Part shown: piece by piece, positions 1 to 9,969 of the stretch | Position numbering within the stretch: position 1 is the first letter of the stretch | How the letters are laid out: each line of letters starts with the position of its first letter | Source of the DNA: Blattamonas nauphoetae | Lineage: Eukaryota > Preaxostyla > Oxymonadida | Direction of reading: 5' to 3' | NCBI GenBank assembly: GCA_033064195.1 | Contig: JARBJD010000072.1 | Coordinates: forward strand, 62,001-126,000 | Length of the DNA: 64,000 bases | The notes under the pieces: model-generated | Database searches by the model: none | Told to the model about the DNA's origin: nothing | What the model saw: only the letters and a program-made list of their open reading frames with translations | Program-made: the position numbers and the translations under genes

Positions 1-127
1 TTGATGACTCATCCACATCCTTCTGTATTGTAGTCCAGTATTCTCCTCAAATCACGACAAACACACTGCATACAAAACAGGATGAACAAAGAAACGACAA
101 GTATTCGCATTGTTAGTTTTGGCGAAT
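1..127. other. Host flank left of TE1; no gene seen
   Basis: No supportable coding region is visible. This segment would join directly to base 1791 before TE1 inserted, because the 9-bp word ATGGACGAT lies at both 128-136 and 1782-1790. Confidence 0.5.
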
Positions 128-136
128 ATGGACGAT

Positions 137-1781
137 GGGGTTGACTATAATCAATCCGGCAAAGTATCTATAATCAATCCATTTCGATCAATCCCATCAA
201 TCCAACATTTTCATCTTCATTGACCGATCACACATCATTATTTCTCTTTCATCACTTTTTGAATGCTAAAACGTGAAATGACCCACTAGTACTCGACTAG
301 AACTCATCGAGCCATGATCGACCCTTTGAGGATCGGAAATCCTGAATCGACAATTCAGTGAACATATTCATCCCAAACGCAACTTATCATCAGTGGGATG
401 TTCACATGATGACAGAACAGCATTCCGCTGATCTTCAGAAGACGTAAACGGACAGAACAGGCACGGCATGGGCAAAAACGAATTTCCCACTGCAATTCAC
501 GGGACATGATCGACAAAGAAGCTGTTACTCATTTATCAGAGGCAGAACTGGTGAGTGGTGACGATTCAAAGGAACGGACCATCCGAGTGTTGCGGTTCAG
601 AGCAACTCGCTACTGTCCAAGCTGATGTGGCATGAGTCCTCCATCTCCTCCGTGACAATTCTTTCCAATATGTGGCTCCATGTCTGATCACTTGGGAATC
701 TGTCTTTCGATACGCCCTTCGGCTGGACGTCACCGATATCACAAATCCTGTCGTCAAGCCAAATTTGCGCTTCGGCGACATCTGGACACTTGTTAAAAAG
801 GCATATAACCAAGATCCCACGCCAATTGACGACTCGCCTCCCTCTCATCTTGCTCCTCATTTTGAAGACATGGAATCTGAGGACAGCCACTTCGACAATT
901 CAAAGATCGAGCAGTCAGTCAAAACAGCAATGGGCAATGCCAATGTGGGTGCCTACACATCTCTCTCATCTTATTCCCCCGCCATCCAGAGTGGTATTTT
1001 CTATACTCCCAACATTGGCCATCTCATCAAACCAGAGAAGATGATCGTGTTGACAGAAGGGCAATGTTTCGGGAAAATCGACATTCTTCATCAATCAGAT
1101 CAAGGAGAAGAACCTGGTGAAGGTTGCGATTTGTGGAGGACATCCCGTGAAGCAACCGCACCCGATAACACATATTCTTGTGAATATCGGGACAGGAACC
1201 GAATTGTATGTTCCAATCTCTTCCACACTTCCAAACAAAAACGAGATTCCATGCGACTTCATGCAAATGCCACCACACCACGATACCCTTCTACTCACCA
1301 GCTCTGTTCACTGCAGACGACTTTCAGAAGGTTTCAAGCGCTGTGGAGCTCGAATTAGGAAAATGTGCATCCGGTCAAGTTCAGATGACCTCGAAATGCC
1401 GCGGAGACCCCTCCTCTCCAAGAAAACACCACCAATCTGGCCTCTCCACACTCTCAGCTGCAACCGTCGACTATCAGCCATCTGGAGCTTTTTTGAGGTC
1501 GAAGATGAAACGAGATCCGTGATTCTGTTGTAATTTAGTTCTGTTTTCCACTTCATTGGCTTGTTCTTTCCTTTTTATGTTTCGTGACTTTCTCTCTTTT
1601 ATGATCGACCATGAGAACGCAATTGATGTGAATAATCATTTCTGCACTTTTGAAACGCAACATGCATGAAAATGAATGGGCGATGTGGGATTGGTCACAG
1701 ACTATGAAAATGTCGGATTGATGGGATTGATCGAAATGGATTGCTTATAGATACTTTGCCGGATTGATTATAGTCAACCCC
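137..1781. mobile_element. TE1, non-autonomous Mutator-like DNA transposon
   Basis: The element is bounded by near-perfect inverted repeats of about 77 bp (137-213 and 1704-1781) beginning GGGGTTGACTATAATC. The exact 9-bp target duplication ATGGACGAT flanks it at 128-136 and 1782-1790. Within each end the word ATCAATCC recurs about four times. Long inverted ends with 9-bp duplications are typical of the Mutator (MULE) superfamily; that assignment is inference, since no transposase is present. TE2, TE3 and TE4 share this architecture. Length is 1645 bp. Confidence 0.85.
672..1533 (+). pseudogene. Unrecognised coding-like passenger in TE1
   Basis: Two overlapping plus-strand frames, 672-1358 and 1117-1533, look like one coding stretch whose frame changes near 1120. 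Residues such as MIVLTEGQCFGKIDI in the first frame run into VAICGGHPVKQPHP and ELYVPISSTLPNKNEIPC in the second. I do not recognise the family. It fills most of TE1 and has no transposase signature, so it may be captured host exon sequence. A short intron is an alternative explanation for the frame change. Confidence 0.4.
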
Positions 1782-1790
1782 ATGGACGAT

Positions 1791-2011
1791 ACTCCGCTGT
1801 TGGAGGAAGCTGACACGAGAAGAGGAGAAGTGTGGCACTGAACGGAAAATGAACGAAAGGGAAATGAAGAACATCGTGGCGATTCGCATCTTCAAACTTC
1901 TTCGAGAGGGCGATGGATGAAGGGTGATGGAAGTTCCAGTTGGGTGTGTGTGTGTTGTCAGCATCGGATGTGGTGAACGAGACAGAGGAGAGAGGAACAG
2001 ATTCCATCACT
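1791..2011. other. Host DNA between TE1 and TE2
   Basis: These 221 bases are host sequence left between two transposons. Removing TE2 joins it to 9087, and removing TE1 joins it to 127. Short open frames exist on both strands but none is convincing. It may be the 3' region of the membrane-protein remnant at 9255-9746 on the minus strand. Confidence 0.5.
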
Positions 2012-2265
2012 CTGGCGAAGGGTTAAGTATAGGCGCAGATCCGATTTTCGCTACGCGCAGATCCAAAAAATCGGATACGCGCAGATCCAAATGGATACAC
2101 GCAGATCTAAACTTTTGTTGTTTCTGTTCGAATTTATGGCTGGTTATTGTGTCAGAAAACTTCAATACGGACTGATTTACTCTCACACATCTTTCAGAAT
2201 AACAAATCGATTGAAAAAAGTTGATAAATTGAGCAAGGTGATTCCAAAACAATGACTGTCGCAAA

Positions 2266-2568
2266 TTGCGATTTGAAGATACTGCTCTGGATGAAATATT
2301 GAAATTTCTGGTTGTGATCCATGATAATGCTAATATTCCCGAATACAGTGACAAAGAACAAGTGTTATGGAGTGTTTTCGCCTTCGGCATTGGAGGCGAA
2401 CAAGTTGACAGTATAGCGGCTTCTATTGGATCATACAGATTCAAAAGAATGGAGTGGTGGATTGAACTGTTCGAGAGGTTTCAGAATTGGCCTGATCGCG
2501 GCTCTCCAATCTCCACGTTTGGCTCGAGCGCTTCAGCAACAACGGAGACGCTCTGCTGGACGAGTTGA
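2266..2568 (+). other. Unassigned open frame in TE2
   Basis: A plus-strand frame of about 100 codons. Its first half (WSVFAFGIGGEQVDS) looks protein-like, while the second half overlaps the ASH-like passenger on the other strand. I recognise no family and cannot say it is expressed. Confidence 0.2.
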
Positions 2569-3058
2569 TGGTGACAACGAGGAGAATCTGCCCTCCGATC
2601 GGGATGGGTCCTGTGAGAGGAACGACAGAGAGGCGAGGATGGTCTCGAGAGGAACATGGACCAGACAGTCTGTCTGGATGCCGAGGAGAGCAGTCTGGTC
2701 CATTTCCCAGTGGAAGTTGGCTGGGTGGTTTCCAGGATTGGTGATGTTGAATGTTTCGCCCACACAGCGACTGATGTTGGAGGAAGAGAAGGAGAGGAAG
2801 ACTTCGTTGACAGGGAGTTCGAGTGAGATGGGGATGATGTCAGCTGCGATGGTGAAGTTCTGTGCATTGTCCCGATTGAGATGAGCGAGATTTCGTTGGG
2901 GTTGAGTTGAGCGCGAACCTCCTTCTGTTCGATGGCTGAACAAGGTTGGTCTTTGCCATCGCCTTCCGCTTCAGCACCATCACCTGCCCAGACGACAGAT
3001 CCTTCGCGGAGGGGGCGACGACTGCCTCCATCGACCTTCCGCGACTGGTCTGGGTCAT
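2481..3058 (-). pseudogene. ASH/MSP-domain (HYDIN or CFAP-like) fragment captured in TE2
   Basis: The minus-strand frame at 2533-2943 contains FTIAADIIPISLELP, NEVFLSF and FNITNPGNHPANFHWEM in order. This spacing, a beta-sandwich ending in 'NTG..PA.F.W', is typical of ASH/MSP-like domains of flagellar proteins such as HYDIN and CFAP65. An adjacent frame to 3058 holds a basic stretch. Only one domain is present, with no start or end of a full gene and frame changes on both sides, so it is read as a captured and decayed exon inside TE2. The family call is from motif memory. Confidence 0.5.
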
Positions 3059-3182
3059 CGGAGGGTTGATGAGCTCGTCGACGAGCTCCGAAGTATGGAC
3101 AGGAGTGATCGTGTTTCCTCTGACGTGGATGGGGATGACACTGGCTCCTCCTTCGTCTTCCCCAGCTTTTTTTAGGTCATGA

Positions 3183-4294
3183 ACCTGATCGCCTCCATCA
3201 TTTGGTTTGGACTGGTGTGTTTTGGTAATTTCGGACCCATCTGCTCCTACAGGTATTTTGGCGCGGCTGGTTGCGAAGATGACGATGCCGGGACAGGAGC
3301 AAGATGTGGGGTGTTTGAAGTGAGTGGAATGATGATTGGAGCGAGTTGTTGAGGCGGTGAGACTCGCGGAGTGAGAAAGAGAGAGTTTGAATTCTCTTGT
3401 TCCTCTGACGATGAAGGGGATTGTTCATTTAGCTAGTTATCTCCACTAATTGGGATGGTCGTCGGATTTATGACAATAGGCGGGTATACACCGGATGGAG
3501 AGCACGGAACGATGATGGAGGGAGGATCATCATTTCTTCCGCAGTTTTTGACTTTTGAGTGAGCAACGTGTTAGAAATTGGATCAGATGATGCTGGTGTT
3601 TCATTTTCACGGAAATGAGGAACCAAACGCCAATATCAGAACGAAATGGGAGATTATTTTTGAAAGGTTGCAAAACACTATGGAGCGTCACCAAAAATTA
3701 TTTTTTGCCTAATTAACAGATACAGGCTTAAAGAGATATTGAGCCATAAATTGAGTGAATTTTGTTTTGATCGCGTTTGAGACGACCATTTTTTCACCAG
3801 CACAAATTGACACACTTTTTGATACAATACACGTCATAAAACCAAGAAGTGGTGTAAAACGCTAAAAAATAACGGATACATGAGCAAAAAGTGAAATAAA
3901 TGCACAAATCATTCAAAAAACCATGAAAAGCACCTCAATGCTCTATCTCTCGAGACGAGGAGTATTGCCCTGGAATAATCTGAACATGTCAGGATGGTTA
4001 TTTTGATGTCAATTTACGAAGGAATATCAGTTTTGAGGGATAGTATCTAAAAGGGAGGATGAACAGAAAACGCGTGTTGATCCCAGGACGAGACGAACAA
4101 TATCATCTGAACAAAACACAAAAAATGAAGGAAAACATGTGAAAATACCAGATTATGACTTTAATCAGTGAGATGACAAGTCTCGAAGTTGTCGGGAAGA
4201 CTGTTGAAAACCGACTTTGGAGAGAGAAGATGAAAAAGAAAGAACAATGGAAACTTTGTTGGTTCACATCAAAAGAAGTGTTCAAACACTGATC
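3183..4294. other. TE2 interior without recognisable gene
   Basis: The stretch is AT-rich from about 3550. Only short open frames are present and I see no repeats or RNA gene. Confidence 0.5.
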
Positions 4295-4537
4295 TTACGC
4301 GAATGAGAAGGTATGTCCAAGAATTGGCGAAGAGGGGTCACCGCCAGCAGAAATCTGAATGAAAAGAGTGGATGAATCGGTAAATGAACGTACAAAACCT
4401 TCAGTGTGTTGATTGAAGGGGTATATGCAGACAATGAGAATGGTTAGGCAAATTTCCAGACTTACACAAAAATATGACGCCAGCAACTTTTGAAAAATAA
4501 TCACCCAAATCTTGACGAGTGTCATGAGAACTAGCAC
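4295..4537 (-). other. Hydrophobic open frame in TE2
   Basis: An 80-codon minus-strand frame rich in Leu, Ile and Val (LVKIWVIIFQKLLASYF) that could be one or two membrane helices of a captured exon. There is no second line of evidence. Confidence 0.2.
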
Positions 4538-4728
4538 GATCGCGATGTATCGGGGAAGCTGTCAGAATGATACTAAGATACTGGTTAGCTGGATCACTTG
4601 TTGATCATTTCAGACGGATATCACCCATTAAACGCTAAATTGGATTCTCATGAAGATCGTGGTGGTTGTGATGGATATACAGAATTTGACTGTTGTATGG
4701 AGAGAGATATCGAAAAAATATGTGAAAT

Positions 4729-4971
4729 TTAATGCGAGGAACAATAATATACAGCAATTGATGCCAGCGAGAGCAAGAAAAATCGTCGTTTCTTCATTCG
4801 AGAGATGATGACGATTTGGATGAAGAAATGTGTGTTGATGATGCGAAAGCGGTAGAAGGGAAGAGAAGAGCGTTGATCGTTGTGAATATTTTCAGAAGCA
4901 GAACTGATGTTGAAGAGGAAAAGGATAGTAATCAGGATGAGACACGGAACGGCCTGAGACGTAACCCACGT
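4729..4971 (-). pseudogene. Membrane-protein-like exon in TE2, cut by hAT-1
   Basis: The minus-strand frame has one hydrophobic helix (VPCLILITILFLFNISSA) followed by a polar, basic region and a second hydrophobic run near its end. Reading upstream, the frame crosses the GCAGGAAG duplication and resumes beyond 8744, so hAT-1 inserted into this coding-like stretch. The family is unknown. Confidence 0.35.
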
Positions 4972-5313
4972 GCAGGAAGTAGGCATGGCTGACCGGCACT
5001 GACCGGTCAGTTTTCACCGAAAAGTACTGACGGTCACTGACCGGAGAAATTTCTGAACCCATAGTCGAGAGATATCGTTTCTCCGAAGTGGTTTCCAAAA
5101 CAACCGAAATTCGAATCATTAACCAAAGAATCCTTGAATTTCCTTCGGATATGCCACAATTGATTTATTATCATTGCACTTCAGCTCTATCACTCTTATT
5201 TTCGGAGAGTAATTCCTCAAATGTTCAGAAAAAACAGTTACGGGCACAAGATCGAGCTTAACATCCTCTCTCAATAAAAAAGTGATAGCTGCCATATTGG
5301 ATCAGTTCCTCGC

Positions 5314-8111
5314 TTATATTTGTCTTGCTTTGAGTTGAGTGGACGAGATCTGAACAATCCACTTCAGGCTGTCGAGGAGAGAGTCGATCCTCCATTCCGA
5401 ACGAACAGAGATGATGTCCGTTGTGTGGTTGAGTGAGTCAGTGCCGTTCCTGATTCTATCTTCAGAGTCCCAGATGTCACATCGAAGAGCGAGGAGGAAG
5501 GGGACACCAATTTCATCGTGTTCGTCCCACTCAGTTCCAACAGCCCTCCCGAAACCGATCCAAACACGGCAGGAATGTCTGCATCTCCATTCCTGATTGT
5601 TCAACCAGAAACCACAATCTTCCCCAACGACACTGAAATGGCTGGTTTGGTCTGCGAAGAGGCGAAGAGGATGGTTAGCGAGGAGAGAGTCAGGACAGAT
5701 TCGGCTGAGGATGTTGTGAACTGACCCGTCTTCGAGAGTGTGATTGTGTTTCCAGTGATCATCGCTTTGTGTCCACCACACGAAAACGGCGTCGATTGGT
5801 CAAGAGCAGTTTGGAGTTCGAGCGTGATCGGATTCAGCTTTCCTTCCGTTTTCGAGTCATTCGCTGCTAGTCGGGTCTGAACAAGATCGATTGACGAGCA
5901 AGGATTCACAGAGAAGCCACATAGCTCCCCATCGGACCCACTCGAACTTGCGAATCCTGTCGATCTCACATCAGCCAGGAACAGCACAAGAGGAATATCG
6001 TCTGACGAGTTCACTGTGTTCCATCCTCGATGCATGTCCACCGGCGCTGCCGTTGGAGTGAGTGGGAAAGGCGAGAGGAATGTCATGCTTGTTTTGGTGA
6101 TGGCTGAGGCCAGTGACTGTGCTTCCACAAACACTGCAGATCCACTCATAATCGCTGAGCATGATTCGAATGACGTCCCTGCTTCAACAGCGAATGAACC
6201 TGTCGATGAGAGCACAATCGACAAAGCTCCTCCCTTCCCAGACGACGAATACAATTTGAATGTCGTGTCTGCAACCGTCAGTTTCGATCCTGCTCCCAGC
6301 TGAGCCAGAATCACTCCTCCATCTCCCTCCGACGACACCGACTCGAACGAGCAGTTTGTAATTGACACAATCTGGTTGTTGTTTCCATTTGTGCTCAGGA
6401 ACGCCCCTCCTCCACTTTCTGTCTGCCAGAGATCGTTTTGAATTCACAGCCAGTAGACACATACATTGTCGATGCTCCTTCCATTGTGATCATACTTGCC
6501 GAGGTCAATGTGAGCGACGACAACGCAATAGTGCTCAATTCAATGTTCCCTCCCGTTTGAGTGAGAAGAGATGACGACGACGAGAAGCGAACAGCGAAAT
6601 CGAACACGGTTCCTGATAGTGCGAGTCTCCCTCCTTCAATCTTGAACAGCGACGCCGTGTGAGCGGCTGAGGGAGGGGTCGTGATTGTCACTGTGCTGGA
6701 GAGGGTCAGTGTGCTTCCTTTCACAACGAGCAGAGACTGTGAGAGCGATGAGGGAAGTGTGATGTCAATCGACGACAAAGTGAGTGAGCCAACTTCCACA
6801 ATTATCTGTCCATCAGATTCAAAAAGCAGTGATGCCTCAGAAGACGAAGAGATCGACGCACCTGTCTCAGGGCATTCGAGAAGAGTTGAGAGAGTGATGT
6901 TTGAGCCCAGGCTGATTTCGGTCTTCGTGTGAGTGAGCAGCGAGAAGGCGAAATCGAGTGACGAGCAAGGAAGACGCTCCTGACCACACTTTCCATGATC
7001 CCAGAACCCTTCCGACATAAACACAGCTCCATTCGTGTGTGGATACAAATGATACCCAAGCGGTCCGATGTTCGTCGTGTTTATCGAATCTGACCAAAAA
7101 CTTGCTCCAACTGAGCTTTAGTCATCGTGGTGTTCGTCCCAATCAGACTCGTCCAATCATCAGAAATGACAGCTCCCACAACTTGTCCCTCCAGAAACAC
7201 TTCATGACTTCCAGTCATCCCAGCTGTGCTGATCGACACACTCTTCATCACAACATCCCCAGACGAGAACGATTCGCGAGAGATGAAAACACTCTTCAGC
7301 GACAGTATCCACGCTCCACTCATCTTGACGAAGCTGCTGGTTCCAGAGAATGAAGGAGGGACGAATTCGACGCATTCGGGACGAAGAGATCCACCTTTCA
7401 CATCGAAGAACGACTTCTGCCGAGATACTCCAATCTGTGAAGCTGTTTCTGTGAAGCCGAGTGAGGTGAGCGAGAGAGAGCCATCAGTAAGATGAGCAAA
7501 GCTCTGAGCGGTCGATTGCATGACCATCAGCGAACGTGCTGAACCCAACCCAGTGACAGTGATGGTCTTCTTGCTGGTGATGGAGAGAGTGATTGACACC
7601 CGACACTTGTTGACCAGCAGAACTGCTCGTCTGTTCCATCTTCTGGGTCGATTGTGATGGACGCTGCGTGAGGGAGAAAGACAGTTGATATGTCTCCATT
7701 GACTGAAGAACGCGGTGATGAACAGACGCTGAACGACGACGCGATGGGAGTGGTGAGGGAGACACTCGACGATGAATCGATGAAGAGCGACGAGGCCGAC
7801 TGCCCAGCACAGTTTTCGAAGAGAAGACCAGAGAGGGCCAGAGTGTCGCAGGATGTGATTGAGAGTGCGACAGACATCGAGACAGATTGAACAACTGCTT
7901 GTTTCATCTGTCGTGACTCTTCTTCTGCTGCAGGTTTTTCCTCTATTGCTTCTTTCACGTCTACGACTGAGAAAATGTGATATTTTTGGACGCAGTTCAG
8001 TTTGACATCAGTGAAACTGGAATTCCTAAAAAGAAAGATAGAACCGAGTTTTTTCACTTTCTTAATGAGTCGGGGGAGGAGATTGTACATTTGGTATCTT
8101 GTATTCTCCAA
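5314..8111 (-). pseudogene. Decayed beta-helix surface protein captured in hAT-1
   Basis: Minus-strand frames at 7527-8111, 7081-7599, 6395-7048 and 5601-6368 form a series in the right order with frame changes between them. They share the Ser/Thr-rich short-strand pattern of the intact gene at 60678. The segment VFMSEGFWDHGKCGQERLPC matches VYVSTGFWDHSDCGLEKLPC of that gene, and CGFSVNPCSSID matches CGGDTLPCCSID of the gene at 9970. Signal peptide, membrane span and kinase tail are not present. It is a fragment of a host gene family now mobilised by the transposon. Confidence 0.8.
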
Positions 8112-8744
8112 TCGGGTGCGACTGACAGTGGATCGATGATATCTTCGTTTCTGAGCAACAATAAGAAAGAAAAGTGATGTGATGAATTAAGAATGATGCA
8201 TGATACCAAAGTCTTCACAGATAATAGTGACAAATAAGCAGATTCGCTCGTTCGAAACGAACAAAGTTGAGCCTTGTGATTTGCTTTCGATCTGAACCTT
8301 CCCAACAGCTGGAATAGCTGCAGTTGGTGATTATCAAGTCCGTATCTTCCGTCTCTGATAGTTGGGCTTGCAAAAACGCGATCAGACGAGACAGCTTTGA
8401 GGAAGACGAGGGAGAGGTTGGATCTGCGTGTATTCTAAAGAACAATGAGAAGGTGGCAGAAAAAGAGAGAAATAAGCGTCTCAAATGCATGAATAAGGTA
8501 GAGAAGAATATAGTGAGACTATTGAGCTCTAAATATTCATAAAGATGGTGATCAAGATGTGCATTGCACAAACAAAAGAAATGAGGCTATCAAACGGTTT
8601 CAGGAAGATTCTCTGGACATGTAGTTTTGCCGAGTTTCGACTTTTAGGGAAATAGCTCACAATTAAAAGATATATCGAGATCTGACCCTTTGAAGTTTTT
8701 TGAACTGACACTGACCGACACTTTTGGCCGGTCAGACAAGCCTA
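8112..8744. other. hAT-1 right-hand noncoding part
   Basis: This segment contains only short frames and leads into the conserved right terminus (about the last 60 bp, from 'gatctgaccctttgaag'). A 118-codon minus-strand frame at 8215-8571 shows no family features. Confidence 0.4.
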
Positions 8745-9254
8745 GCAGGAAGAGGAAGAAAACTGTCGGTGTGAGAAATGGAAAGCCTAACGTCCCAATA
8801 TCGAGTCAGAATAAGGGGGGCAAACCTCAATCGAAATAGGCCTGATGGTTTGATCAACATTCTCTTTTTATGACTTGATACAATTCAGATTTATGAAAAG
8901 TTTGGAAGAGTATGAATGAATTGTGAGCAATTCCAGCAAAAAAAACATGAATTGGATCTGGTTAGCAATAATTAATCAACGATCCTTTTGGATCTGCGTG
9001 TATCCATTTGGATCTGCGCGTATCCAAAAAAATGGATCTGCGCGTAGCGAAAATCGGATCTGCGCCTATACTTAACCCTGGCGAAGAGAGAGGAGAAGGA
9101 TGGTGTTGGAAGGTGGACAATTTGTGAGAAGCGAGATCAACAGAACGCACGCAGTGTCCAACCATCAGGAATCCACAGGCAACTGCTCGGTCAGCGGCTC
9201 GTTCAGCATGTCCACGTCTGCGAACACCGAAAAGAGCCTTCGTCTCGATCGCCT

Positions 9255-9746
9255 TCAACACACACACTTCATCCCCACATATTCCACTCCCATCAGCATG
9301 ATTGCGAATGTCCCCAGAAACCCTCCAACGGCGGACAAACAGTTGGAGACGAAGGAAGGGAGTTTCTGGCGCATCACTCGATCCGTCAGAACCACATTCA
9401 CGGCTTTCGTCAAGTTGATCCGCGCTTTGATCCCGAACTGCATGAACAGCTCGTCTGGAAGCGATTTCGATCCTTCTTTCGGGTGAGCTGCCGCGACGAA
9501 GTATCCAGGGTGCTGTCGCTCTTTCCTATCGGTGGAGAGAGACGGTATGATTGTGAACTCAGAGTCTGTCGATTCAGCGCCTTTGAACACGCGCCCTTTC
9601 GAGTCCAGCTGCAGCAGAGTCATCGACGAGAGAGAAGCGTTCCTCTCCTTCTCCCCAAAATCAATTCCGGTGTCCAGCTTCACCTGTGCCATCATGCCAT
9701 TGCAAAGTGCGCTTTCGGACGTGATTGTGTATTCTATATTTAGAAT
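9255..9746 (-). pseudogene. Membrane-protein exon, 3' side displaced by TE2
   Basis: The minus-strand frame reads from a possible acceptor at about 9747 (FSILNIEYTITSESALC) through a polar extracellular-like region to a hydrophobic helix (VGGFLGTFAIMLMGVEYVG) and ends in a TGA at 9255. It looks like the last exon of a single-pass or multipass membrane protein. TE2 lies 170 bp downstream, with more host DNA at 1791-2011 on the far side. Upstream exons are not visible, because the divergent surface gene starts at 9970. The family is not recognised. Confidence 0.45.
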
Positions 9747-9969
9747 GGAGAACTTGAGCCAAGCTAGAGAAGAGCTTGTCGTGTTTGAAAAGACATGAAA
9801 TCGGGAATGAATTGATCAGATCCATTATTCACTTCTGATTATCCCACTTCAGGAAACTCATTCATCTTTCAGCAGAATTTGTTTTCCCCTCTCGCACTAC
9901 ACTCTGAAAGGATTCCAGACAATCCAACTCATTCATCACAGTACTTTGAGCATAGCATAATCTGGCTTG

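Larger units (their letters stand above)
4980..8744. mobile_element. hAT-1, hAT-like transposon carrying surface-protein sequence
   Basis: Left end TAGGCATGGCTGACCGG (4980) and right end GGTCAGACAAGCCTA (to 8744) match the other hAT-like copies here. The 8-bp duplication GCAGGAAG lies at 4972-4979 and 8745-8752. Eight-bp duplications and short TA-starting inverted repeats with iterated subterminal TGACCGG words fit the hAT superfamily. The interior (about 5300-8110) is decayed beta-helix surface-protein sequence on the minus strand, different from the payloads of hAT-A and hAT-B. No transposase was found. It sits inside TE2 and is younger than it. Confidence 0.9.
2021..9077. mobile_element. 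TE2, 7-kb Mutator-like element with nested hAT
   Basis: Inverted ends of about 92 bp (2021-2112 and 8986-9077) begin GGTTAAGTATAGGCGCAG. The exact 9-bp duplication CTGGCGAAG lies at 2012-2020 and 9078-9086. Each end holds four copies of GCAGATCC/T spaced 15-24 bp apart. About 3.3 kb is TE2's own sequence; the rest is hAT-1, inserted later at 4980-8744. No transposase frame is visible, so it is probably non-autonomous. Passengers include an ASH/HYDIN-like fragment (2481-3058) and a membrane-segment frame (4729-4971). Confidence 0.88.

Noticed and set aside
672-1533. RNA-dependent RNA polymerase-like passenger in TE1
   Set aside because: The stretch VAICGGHPVKQPHP superficially recalls the RdRP NPCLHPGD region, but the D-x-D-G-D motif and neighbouring conserved blocks are absent.
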